Shown here: positions 27,644 to 35,271 of the stretch, piece by piece | Position numbering within the stretch: position 1 is the stretch's first letter | Layout of the letters: every line of letters starts with the position of its first letter | NCBI RefSeq assembly: GCF_900104535.1 | Contig: NZ_LT629710.1 | Span: 3,128,501-3,192,500, forward strand | Direction of reading: 5' to 3' | DNA from: Nakamurella panacisegetis | Lineage (GTDB): Bacteria > Actinomycetota > Actinomycetes > Mycobacteriales > Nakamurellaceae | DNA: 64,000 nucleotides | Program-made: the position numbers and the translations under genes | The notes under the pieces: model-generated | Told to the model about the DNA's origin: nothing | The model's input: the letters and a program-made list of their open reading frames with translations, nothing else | The model's database searches: none

Positions 27644-28777
27644 CTACCGATAGTTCAGTTCGGCCAATTCAGTGGCGAGGTTCCGGCGAAATGCCGGCAC
27701 GTGGCCGAGTAACGGGAGTGCAAAGTTGCGGGCGGCGCGTAGCCCTACGTTGCGGGTCGTGGCAATGCGGGTCATCCGGTCGGTGAACGCGACGACCCGT
27801 TGGGCGACCGGCCGGCGTTGCTCTTCGTACCCGCCGAGCTGGTGGGTGGCGAAAGCCCGACCCAGGGCGTATCCATCCTGGATCCCGGTGTTCATACCCT
27901 GACCGCCGGCCGGGCTGTGGACGTGGGCCGCATCGCCGGCCAGGAGAAGCCGACCGTCGCGGAAGTGGTCGGCCACCCGATGATTCACCCGGAAACGAGA
28001 AGACCATGCCAGGCCGCTGATCCGCCCGCGCCCCGGTGCCCGCTCGTCCAACAGCCGTTGGACGAAGGCGAGGTCGGGGGCGGCCGGGGCCTCATCAACG
28101 GTGGCGACGATGCGGTAGTGGCCGCCGGGCAGCGGCGCGACGACGGTGAGCCCGGCGGCGGCGAAGGTCAGGGAGACTTCCAACGCGCCGGCCGACCAGT
28201 CCATCGTGACGTCGGCCAGGACGAACGACTCGGCGTACGTGCTGCCGGTGAACCCTATGCCCGACGACTCTCGCACGGCACTGTGCATGCCGTCGGCGCC
28301 GACGGCGTAGGCCGCGCGCATGGTGTGCCCGGTGGTCATGGTCAGGGTGACGCCGTCGTCGTCCTGCATCACCGATGCCACCTCATGGGGACGATGCACG
28401 TCATGACCCAAGGCCCGCAGCCGAGCGAGCAGGACCGCCTCGGTCTCGCACTGGGCGATCATCAGCGCATACGGGTACGGCGTGGGGAGTCCGCCGAACG
28501 GAACGGTGAGCAGCCGGTGGGAACCGTCGCGGACCGTGAACTGCTGGACCTGGAGACCGCGGGAGATCAAGGCCTGCGCCGTGTCGAGCTCGTCCAGAAC
28601 CTCCAGCGTCCGGGCGTGCACCACGGCGGCCCGCGACGTGTTGGCGCCTTCGGTCAGCCGGTCCAGAAGGACGAACTCGATCCCGGCCGACGCCAGGGTG
28701 ACGGCCAGGGTCAGTCCGGTCGGACCGGCGCCGACGATGGCCACCTCCGTGCGAGCCGGCAGTGCGGAGCTGTTCAT
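27644..28777 (-). CDS. FAD-dependent aromatic monooxygenase
   Basis: This 377-aa flavoprotein belongs to the PHBH-like group A monooxygenases. It has the dinucleotide-binding VAIVGAGPTGLTLAVTLAS (residues about 12-30), the second FAD motif GADGMHSAVRESSGI and the third, RLLLAGDAAHVHSPAGGQGM, whose Asp binds the FAD ribityl chain. Such enzymes hydroxylate phenolic or polyketide-like substrates with NAD(P)H and oxygen. It is divergent from a TetR regulator across a 106-bp palindrome-rich region, a common arrangement for resistance or detoxification genes. The start is the ATG at 28777 with GGAGA upstream. Confidence 0.9.
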   Translation of the reverse strand: MNSSALPARTEVAIVGAGPTGLTLAVTLASAGIEFVLLDRLTEGANTSRAAVVHARTLEVLDELDTAQALISRGLQVQQFTVRDGSHRLLTVPFGGLPTPYPYALMIAQCETEAVLLARLRALGHDVHRPHEVASVMQDDDGVTLTMTTGHTMRAAYAVGADGMHSAVRESSGIGFTGSTYAESFVLADVTMDWSAGALEVSLTFAAAGLTVVAPLPGGHYRIVATVDEAPAAPDLAFVQRLLDERAPGRGRISGLAWSSRFRVNHRVADHFRDGRLLLAGDAAHVHSPAGGQGMNTGIQDGYALGRAFATHQLGGYEEQRRPVAQRVVAFTDRMTRIATTRNVGLRAARNFALPLLGHVPAFRRNLATELAELNYR

Positions 28778-28807
28778 CTCGGGTCTCCTCTCGACAATGC
28801 CAACGGA

Positions 28808-28860
28808 TGTTGGCCAACACCTGTTGACATGATGACGCCTGCGACGAAGCGATGTCAACA
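28808..28860. promoter_or_regulatory. TetR operator candidates between the monooxygenase and regulator
   Basis: TGTTGGCCAACA (28808-28819) is a perfect 12-bp palindrome. TGTTGACAT (28822-28830) and ATGTCAACA (28852-28860) form a perfect inverted repeat with 9-bp arms. All three share the TGTTG core and lie between divergent starts, as expected for TetR binding sites. Confidence 0.6.
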
Positions 28861-28883
28861 TGCGATGGCCTACAGTTGTTGGC

Positions 28884-29462
28884 ATGGCGGGAGATACACG
28901 AGGTGGCCCGGAGAAGCGCTCCGATCGGACGAAGGCCGAGATCCTGCGAGCCGCTCGGGAGCTGCTGGCCGCCCACGGATACGACCGCACGACCATTCGC
29001 GCCGTCGCCGCCGAGGCCGGCATCGATCCGTCGATGGTCATGCGGTACTTCGTGAATAAGGCGCAGCTCTTCGACGCCGCGCTGGACATTGACCTGCGCC
29101 TGCCGGACCTGTCGGCCGTCCCGCTCGACGAGCTGCCGGCGCTGATCGTCCGCCTCTTCCTCGACCGATGGGAGAGCAACCCGACCGGCGACGCTCTGTT
29201 GGTGCTGCTCCGCTCGGCGGTGACCAACGACCACGCCGCGGCTCAGATGCATCAGGTCTTCGCCGAGCAGGTCGCCCCCACGCTGGCTACGGCGCTCGGG
29301 CACGACCTCGCCCAGCGGCGGGCCGGCCTGGTCGCGGCGCAGCTTCTCGGCCTGGGGTTGACCCGGTACCTGTTACGCCTCCCAGCCGTGGCGGGGCTCT
29401 CCCGGGAGGAGATCGAACACTCCCTCACCCCGGCCATCCGGGCGACCCTCGAACTCGCCTGA
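28884..29462 (+). CDS. TetR family transcriptional regulator
   Basis: This 192-aa protein has the standard TetR DNA-binding head: RTKAEILRAARELLAAHGYD, then TTIRAVAAEAGIDPSMVMRYF, residues about 13-55. The C-terminal helical ligand-binding domain (from about residue 75) resembles QacR-like members. TACAGT lies exactly 7 nt before the ATG at 28884, giving a leaderless start, so I prefer it to the ATG at 28860. It probably represses the divergent FAD monooxygenase through the TGTTG palindromes. Confidence 0.92.
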   Translation: MAGDTRGGPEKRSDRTKAEILRAARELLAAHGYDRTTIRAVAAEAGIDPSMVMRYFVNKAQLFDAALDIDLRLPDLSAVPLDELPALIVRLFLDRWESNPTGDALLVLLRSAVTNDHAAAQMHQVFAEQVAPTLATALGHDLAQRRAGLVAAQLLGLGLTRYLLRLPAVAGLSREEIEHSLTPAIRATLELA

Positions 29463-29499
29463 CGCCGAAGCTCGGGCCGGCGCCCTCCCGAGACGGCCG

Positions 29500-30420
29500 T
29501 CAGGACAGCGGCAGACGCCCCTCACCGATTGCGAACAGCGACCCGGTCAACGCGAGGTCCCCGACGGTGCTGACCCCGCAGAAGGCTTCGGCCGGGGACG
29601 TCTGGATGGGGTCGGTCTGGCCGGGGGCGGGATGCCCGGTGACGCCGTGATAGACGACCTTGGCCTCGATCGTGAGCCCGGACGCGCCCTTCAGATCCTT
29701 CCGGCCGGTCAGGTAGCGCACGAAATCCTGACAGGAGATGTCCAGGACGGATTGCGCGGGCAGGGCGTCGACCAGTCCGGTCAGGGCGAACAACTCGGCT
29801 CGGTGTCGGGATCCGCAGTCGACCGATCGCCCGCCGACCAGATCGTCCGAACAGAGCGTGTACGAATTCGGCAACGTCCCGCCGCTGAACGCCTCGCGCA
29901 CCGTGCCGATCGCGGGCTTCGGCGAGGTGCCTTCGGTGATGCACGCGATCCAGTCCTGTCCGACTGCTCGCTGCTCCACACTGGGTCCGATCAGGCCGAC
30001 CGTCCCGACCGGGGCCGGCCGCCACGGGCCGAAGGAGACGCTCTGGTAGTCGCCTCGGTCGTATCTCGGAAGTACCTGGTCGACGGCCAGGTAGCTGCTG
30101 GCCGCGCCTTCGCAGAACGTGGCGCTCGGGGCGCGGATTTCGTCGGGCTGGGTGTTGGGAAACGTCAGCGAGTCGGCGTAGATCTGCACGATCTCGCCGT
30201 AGTGGGGCGTCGCGCACGAGCCGTAACTGAGCGCCGGGACTTCGCCCGAAGCGCCCGACGACGCCGGGTCGGACAGCACACAATCCCCGACGGTGGGCGG
30301 CGGCGCGATGGTGACCGCCTCGGCTTGTCCCGCCACCTGTGTGCCGCCGATGCGTGGCACCGCCGCGGCGACCAGCACGGTGAACAGCAGCAATGCCGCG
30401 CCGAGAGGTCGCCGGTCCAT
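29500..30420 (-). CDS. Secreted protein with septum-formation-like repeats
   Basis: This 306-aa protein begins with a hydrophobic signal or anchor (PLGAALLLFTVLVAAAVP). Two cysteine-containing modules follow, one with VGDCVLSDPASSG and SYGSCATPHYGEIVQIYA, the other with SVDCGSRHRAELFALTGLV. The CxxPHxxE-type pattern is that of the septum-formation (PF13845-like) domain in actinobacterial exported proteins, whose job is unknown. It is convergent with the TetR gene and lies 73 bp downstream of the SNF2 gene stop on the same strand, but it looks unrelated to the defence genes. Confidence 0.7.
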   Translation of the reverse strand: MDRRPLGAALLLFTVLVAAAVPRIGGTQVAGQAEAVTIAPPPTVGDCVLSDPASSGASGEVPALSYGSCATPHYGEIVQIYADSLTFPNTQPDEIRAPSATFCEGAASSYLAVDQVLPRYDRGDYQSVSFGPWRPAPVGTVGLIGPSVEQRAVGQDWIACITEGTSPKPAIGTVREAFSGGTLPNSYTLCSDDLVGGRSVDCGSRHRAELFALTGLVDALPAQSVLDISCQDFVRYLTGRKDLKGASGLTIEAKVVYHGVTGHPAPGQTDPIQTSPAEAFCGVSTVGDLALTGSLFAIGEGRLPLS

Positions 30421-30493
30421 GGTCCGACGGTACGTCCGAATGCCGGTGGTTCGCTGCCGAGATCGGCGTGGACGGTCGTGACGACGCAGTGCC

Positions 30494-33400
30494 TCAGGCC
30501 AACAGCTCCCGGATGTCGTCGGTGCTCAGCGTGTTGGCGAAGAGCGCTTCGTCGTCGATGACGAGGTCGAACAGATCGGCCTTGCGTTTCTGCAGGGCGA
30601 GCACCTTCTCTTCGATGGTGTCGGTGGCGACGAGCCGGTAGACCATGACGGGTTTGTCCTGCCCGATGCGGTGGGTCCGGTCGATCGCCTGGTCCTCGCG
30701 GGCCGGGTTCCACCAGGGGTCGAGCAGGAAGACGTAGTCGGCCTCAGTGAGGTTGAGGCCGAACCCGCCCGCCTTGAGGCTGATCAGGAACACCGGGGCC
30801 GTGCCGTTCTTGAACTGATCGATGACGGCGCCGCGGTGCAGGGTGCTGCCGTCAAGGTAGGAGTGCTCGATGCCGGCCTTCTCCAGGCGGGCGGCGACCT
30901 TGGACAGATACGACGTGAACTGGCTGAAGACCAGCGCCCGGTGGCCCTCGGCGATCAGGTCGTCGAGCTGCTCGAACAGCGCGTCGAGTTTCGCCGACGG
31001 GTACTCGGCGTACTCGTCACCGATCAACGACGCGTCCAGGGCGAGCAGCCGCAGCAGGGTCAGCGACCGGAACACGATGAACTTGTTGCGGTCGTCCTCT
31101 TCGTCGAGCAGCTTGAACAGCTTCTGCCGTTCCCGCTGCAGGAACAGCTCGTAGAGGTCGCGGTGCTCGGGCGCGAGGTCCACCCGCAGGATCTGCTCCT
31201 GCTTGGCCGGGAGGTCGGCGGCGACCAGCTCTTTGGTGCGGCGCAACAGGAATGGGCGGATGCGGCGCCGCAGCTTGTCGATGCGCTGCCGGCGGGTGGC
31301 GGCGTTGACCTCTTCGGCGTGGCCGGCGCCGATGCCGCTGGTGATGCCGGTGTGCGGGTCCTGGATGGGCCGGACGTACTCGCGCTGGAACCGCGGGGCG
31401 CTGGCGAACAGGCCGGGAGCGACGATGGCGAACAGGGCCTGCAGATCGGTGAGGGAGTTCTCCAGCGGGGTGCCGGTGACGGCGAGCTTGAACCGTACGG
31501 TCAGTTCGAGGGCGGCCTGGTGCACCTTGGACATCGGGTTCTTGACGAACTGGGCCTCGTCGAGGATGAGGGCCGCCCAGCCGGTGGTCTCCGCGATTCG
31601 CTCATACACCTCGAAGTCCAGGCGCAGCAACGCATAACTGGTGATGACGATGTCGGCACCCTGGATCGCGTCGGCGATCGGGATCTTGCCGGCGGCCTGG
31701 GTGGTGCCGAGCTGAATGACCTTCAGGTCGGGCGTGAACCGCTCGGCCTCGGTGGCCCAGTTCGTCATGACGGACGTCGGAGCGACGACCAGGAACGGCT
31801 TGCGCTGCTCGGCGTGGTCGAGGGCGTGCTGCATCAGGGCGAGGCACTGGACGGTCTTGCCGAGGCCCATGTCGTCGGCCAGGATGCCGCCGAGCTGGTG
31901 CCGCCACAGGTAGGCGAGCCAGTTGAACCCGTCCTTCTGGTAGGGCCGCAGGGTGGCCTTCAGCGTGGTCGGTGGGTCGATCGGTTGCGGCGTATCGCTT
32001 TTCGCGTCCGCCAGTAGTGCGCGCCATTCGACGGCCGGCGTGGCTTCCTCGGCGAGGTCCTCGAAGTCGGACCACATGGTGACGACCTGGTGCGGGCTCA
32101 GCGACGGGGTCGGTTCCCACTCGTCGAGGTGCCGGGACTCCTCGATGAGATCGGCCAGTGCCCGCAGCGCCGGGTGCCGCAGAGAGAAGTAGGACCCGTC
32201 GACCATCAGCAGCTTGTGCCGGCCCTTGGCCAGCGCCTTGAACAGCGGCAGGAACGGGATGGTCCGGCCCTCGATGGTGACGACGACGCCGAGGTTGAAC
32301 CAGTCGTTCTTCTCCGACGGGACGGTGGTGATCGTGAGCTCCGGAGTGCCGGTGAGTTCGCGGAAGTTGGGGGCCTCACCGTGGGTTTCGATTCTTACCC
32401 CGTCCAGGACGCGTAGTGCGCGAAGCGTCTTGGACGCGAACTCGGCGGCGTCGAGGCCTTTGAGCGTGACGGGCATCGGGACGTCGCGGGGGAGCAGCTC
32501 GGTGCCGAGCCAGTCTTCGGGGAGCAGGCCTTCCGGGATGACGTCGGCCAGCGGCGGAGGTGGCGATGATCGGCGGCCACCCTGCCAGCGCCAGCTCAGG
32601 CTCAGGGTGTGTTTCGGGGCGTGGGTGACGCCGACGACCAGGATCGGTGGTGGGGGCGGAGGCAGGGTGACGGTCTTGTCCGAGCTCGTCACGTCGATGC
32701 GTTCTTGCAGGTCGGGGAGGTAGTTGTCGATGAAGTCTTCGAGGTCGGGTTCCGGGACTGACGTGGGTCTCGTGCGCAGGATGACGATCTGGTCGGGGGT
32801 GAGCGGCTCGGTGGCCGGGGCGATGAGGATCTGCCGCGGGGTGGCCGGGTCGATGATGTAGACGCCGTGGTTGCCGATTGCTCTGGCGTGGGTCGCATCG
32901 GCTTGCTTGCCGTCGACGTTGAGGCGGGGGCTGACGGTGACGCCCTCGTCGGTGCGGGTGGCGTCGAGGGTGAGGGTGGCTTGCTTCGCACGCTTGACGT
33001 CGGCCTTTGCGCCGGCGCCGACGAGTTGGATGCCGAGGGCGCCGGTCTGGTCCAGGAGGGTCCAGAGCACGGGGTTGGCCGACTCGTCGAGGTAGATCCA
33101 GTCAGGGTCACGGCCGGGCGCGGTGACGCCCAGGGCACGGTGCAGCGCACCGAACTCGCAGAACCAGCGGTGCTGGTCGACGTCGAGGTTCAATCGGTTG
33201 ACCAGGTGCTGGATGTTCGTCCAGGTGATGCCCTTCTGGGCCCAGCCTCGGGTGGTCCGGGCTACTGGCCGCACGGCCAGACGATGGTCTTGTCGCAGGT
33301 CACCGGTGGCGGGCTTCGCTGCTTTCGAGACTGGGCCGTTCCAGCGGGTGGTACTCCGAGGGATCAGCTCGCGGAGCTCGAACTGCAGAGCGAGGCGGGT

Positions 33401-33595
33401 GAGGTCCGCGAGCTCAGCTGGCTCGCTCTGGGCCGCCGGCGCCGGCGCATACCCGCGCAGGGCATCGCGCCAGCCCTCGCCGTCGGGAGCAGCTTGCGCC
33501 GGAGGGGGTGCCACAGGTCGATTCTCCCCGAGCGCACCGACAGCCGAGACCAGACTCGACTCACCGCCAGATTGTCTCTGATGCGGACGGTTCAA
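30494..33595 (-). CDS. SNF2/DEAD-box helicase (Swi2/Snf2-type ATPase)
   Basis: This 1033-aa protein is a SNF2 translocase. The N-terminal half (about residues 1-520) is the SNF2-associated region; the ATPase follows with Walker A ILADDMGLGKTVQCLALMQH near 575, DEAQ near 678, and the C-terminal lobe with VFSQFTSYLSK, SLKAGGFGLNLTEADYV and DRTHRIGQDKPVMVYRL near 973. Close relatives usually have a SWIM zinc finger at the N-terminus; none is visible here or directly upstream. The best start is TTG at 33595, 36 bp after the DUF6998-like stop and in the same frame. As last gene of a tight run with nuclease and EVE-like genes it probably supplies the motor of a defence system. Confidence 0.88.
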   Translation of the reverse strand: MNRPHQRQSGGESSLVSAVGALGENRPVAPPPAQAAPDGEGWRDALRGYAPAPAAQSEPAELADLTRLALQFELRELIPRSTTRWNGPVSKAAKPATGDLRQDHRLAVRPVARTTRGWAQKGITWTNIQHLVNRLNLDVDQHRWFCEFGALHRALGVTAPGRDPDWIYLDESANPVLWTLLDQTGALGIQLVGAGAKADVKRAKQATLTLDATRTDEGVTVSPRLNVDGKQADATHARAIGNHGVYIIDPATPRQILIAPATEPLTPDQIVILRTRPTSVPEPDLEDFIDNYLPDLQERIDVTSSDKTVTLPPPPPPILVVGVTHAPKHTLSLSWRWQGGRRSSPPPPLADVIPEGLLPEDWLGTELLPRDVPMPVTLKGLDAAEFASKTLRALRVLDGVRIETHGEAPNFRELTGTPELTITTVPSEKNDWFNLGVVVTIEGRTIPFLPLFKALAKGRHKLLMVDGSYFSLRHPALRALADLIEESRHLDEWEPTPSLSPHQVVTMWSDFEDLAEEATPAVEWRALLADAKSDTPQPIDPPTTLKATLRPYQKDGFNWLAYLWRHQLGGILADDMGLGKTVQCLALMQHALDHAEQRKPFLVVAPTSVMTNWATEAERFTPDLKVIQLGTTQAAGKIPIADAIQGADIVITSYALLRLDFEVYERIAETTGWAALILDEAQFVKNPMSKVHQAALELTVRFKLAVTGTPLENSLTDLQALFAIVAPGLFASAPRFQREYVRPIQDPHTGITSGIGAGHAEEVNAATRRQRIDKLRRRIRPFLLRRTKELVAADLPAKQEQILRVDLAPEHRDLYELFLQRERQKLFKLLDEEDDRNKFIVFRSLTLLRLLALDASLIGDEYAEYPSAKLDALFEQLDDLIAEGHRALVFSQFTSYLSKVAARLEKAGIEHSYLDGSTLHRGAVIDQFKNGTAPVFLISLKAGGFGLNLTEADYVFLLDPWWNPAREDQAIDRTHRIGQDKPVMVYRLVATDTIEEKVLALQKRKADLFDLVIDDEALFANTLSTDDIRELLA

Positions 33596-33631
33596 TTCCC
33601 GCTGCGCAACATCTCGACACGCGGGCCGTCC

Positions 33632-34176
33632 CTACAGAACGGCCGAGCTGAACTGGCCGAGGATGAGTCGCTGCGCCTCCGTGAGCACCACGCGTCCGGT
33701 CCTCTGCGGGAAGATCTCGGCCGCGCTCCAGAGCTCGTTGCGCACGCTCGACGCCACGCCGGCCTTTTGTCCTCGATCGGCTCGGTCGGCAGCGAGCGCC
33801 TTGGCACCGAACAGGTACACGTTGTCGACGCACCACGGACGGATGCCGCCGCTGGAGGTCGACGCGGATGACTTCGGCCCGGCCAGGACGAGGTAGAAGT
33901 CCGGGCACGACGGCTCGACCGTGTCCAGGATCCTTCGCGCTTGAGATACCACTTCACATTGACGGACTGACCGGCGAGTTCGCCGGTCCGGAACCGTCCG
34001 TCAAGGCCAGCGGCATTGGCGGATGGTTCGAGCTCGATATCGAAGACTCGGGCGGCGATCCACTCGCCCAAGTGTCCGGCAGTCATTGGCCGATGAATGA
34101 TCTGTGCGATTTCGGCATCGATTCGGTTGCGGTGCCGGAGATGCCGGCTGATTGCGGTCAATGCGTCGTCAGTCAT
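33632..34176 (-). pseudogene. DUF6998-like gene with a one-base frameshift
   Basis: The ATG at 34176 opens MTDDALTAISRHLRHRNRID and continues through AGHLGEWIAARVFDIELEPSA and SVNVKWYLKREG. Around 33925-33940 the coding signal moves to another frame and continues ILDTVEPSCPDFYLVLAGPK, GGIRPWCVDNVYLFGAKAL and ASSVRNELWSAAEIFPQRTG to a stop at 33632. The two parts fit one protein of about 180 aa if one base is missing. The fold recalls DUF6998-type proteins, possibly restriction-endonuclease-like; this is from memory. It overlaps the upstream nuclease gene by ATGA. It may be a real inactivation, a programmed shift or a sequence error. Confidence 0.6.
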
Positions 34177-34682
34177 GGGTTGAGTGTCGCCCGTGTCGCG
34201 CTGGCCTGAACCACCGGCTGGGGGGAGAAATCTCCGGGACCCGCGGCCTCGCTCCGCGGCCACCAGAGGCGGACACCCAGCGAATCGCAGATGTCGGACG
34301 AGAGCCCGTCAGCTGGGCGGCGATCGGTGACGAGCCACGCCTGGGTGGCGTGACCCTGCTGGGCCGAGACGAACCGGTATCGCAGAACTTGTCTGAGGCC
34401 GAGCCGAAGTTGTTCCCGTTCGTTGAGGTCCGTGATGCCTTTGACTTCGACGATGTGGAGCAAAGAACTCTGTCGCCACACGACATCGGGCTGCTCGCCG
34501 AACCAGCCAACAGCTTTGATCGGCCGCTGGCCACCCTCACGGAGCATCTGATGCAGGGCGCGCACGGTTCGGTTGTGGCGGTTTCGCGCCTCACCGACAA
34601 CCTCCGGATCAATCCTCCTCGGTCCGGACACGACCGCAACGATCACATCGTCGGCCGCGTCATCGGCGTCCTGATCAAGCAA
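34173..34682 (-). CDS. PD-(D/E)XK nuclease-like protein
   Basis: This 169-aa protein contains QPDVVWRQSSLLHIVEVKG near residues 64-82. The Asp after Pro and the E-V-K triplet 15 or so residues later fit the PD-(D/E)XK core of restriction-type nucleases, with a preceding helix RNRHNRTVRALHQMLREG. The following LRQVLRYRFVSAQQGHATQAWLV fits the next helix and strand. The start is uncertain: TTG at 34682 or GTG at 34643; no strong ribosome binding site is seen, and it starts 24 bp after the EVE-like stop in the same frame. Its TGA overlaps the ATG of the DUF6998-like gene. It is probably the DNA-cutting member of the defence cluster. Confidence 0.65.
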   Translation of the reverse strand: MLDQDADDAADDVIVAVVSGPRRIDPEVVGEARNRHNRTVRALHQMLREGGQRPIKAVGWFGEQPDVVWRQSSLLHIVEVKGITDLNEREQLRLGLRQVLRYRFVSAQQGHATQAWLVTDRRPADGLSSDICDSLGVRLWWPRSEAAGPGDFSPQPVVQASATRATLNP

Positions 34683-34706
34683 GTCGTAGCGGAGGCGAGG
34701 GCGTCC

Positions 34707-35165
34707 TCATGTCATCTCGATGTCGGGCTGGTCGTGGCCGAAGCCGGTGTCGAACCAAGCCTTGGCCACCGACGACGCCTGATCGTCGAGCTGCACCGGA
34801 GCAGCGTTGGCGCCGGTTCGAAAGTCCAGAGCATCCCGAACCTCGTTCCACGAAAATGACAGGGGGCTCGTCTCCTTCAGAACACGCATCTCGACTATGG
34901 ACTTGTAGATCTCGTTCTCGCGGACTTGCTCGCGAAATCCCCACCGATCCGGCCAGGGCAAGGATCGGTAGTCGTACTCAGCGGAGCTCAAGGAGTCTGA
35001 CAACGCCACCGCAGTCGCAATGAGGCCACTCCCGGCTTGCCAGAAGAAGAGATCATCACCCGTCTTGAACGGGCGTGATTTTTTCGTCGCCCAGATTCCA
35101 TCTCCGCGCCCGAGCGCCCAGTTCTCGGAGCTGTCCGCGCCGACAATCAAGATCCATCCAGCCAT
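34707..35165 (-). CDS. EVE/PUA-like domain protein
   Basis: This 152-aa protein reads MAGWILIVGADSSENWALGR, then GDDLFFWQAGSGLIATAVAL and SLPWPDRWGFREQV, the ordering seen in EVE domains, relatives of PUA and YTH folds. EVE domains often sit beside or within modification-dependent restriction enzymes, where they are thought to read modified bases. It is the first gene of the run EVE-like, nuclease, DUF6998-like, SNF2. The start is the ATG at 35165. Role as a modified-base reader is inference from fold and context. Confidence 0.7.
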   Translation of the reverse strand: MAGWILIVGADSSENWALGRGDGIWATKKSRPFKTGDDLFFWQAGSGLIATAVALSDSLSSAEYDYRSLPWPDRWGFREQVRENEIYKSIVEMRVLKETSPLSFSWNEVRDALDFRTGANAAPVQLDDQASSVAKAWFDTGFGHDQPDIEMT

Positions 35166-35240
35166 GCCTCTGTGCCCCTTGTGGGTTCACAGCGGGTGGA
35201 GGCATGTCCATCGGGAAGCCTGTCGGGCCGCAGTTCGACG

Positions 35241-35268
35241 CTGGCGGTGACCGGCTGGCCACCGCCAG
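35241..35268 (-). terminator. Hairpin after the DUF2075 gene
   Basis: CTGGCGGTG (35241-35249) pairs perfectly with CACCGCCAG (35260-35268) around a 10-base loop, 3 bp beyond the stop of the DUF2075 gene on the minus strand. There is no U-run, so it would be a U-less terminator or an mRNA-stabilising stem. It separates that gene from the EVE-like run. Confidence 0.5.
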
Positions 35269-35271
35269 GTG

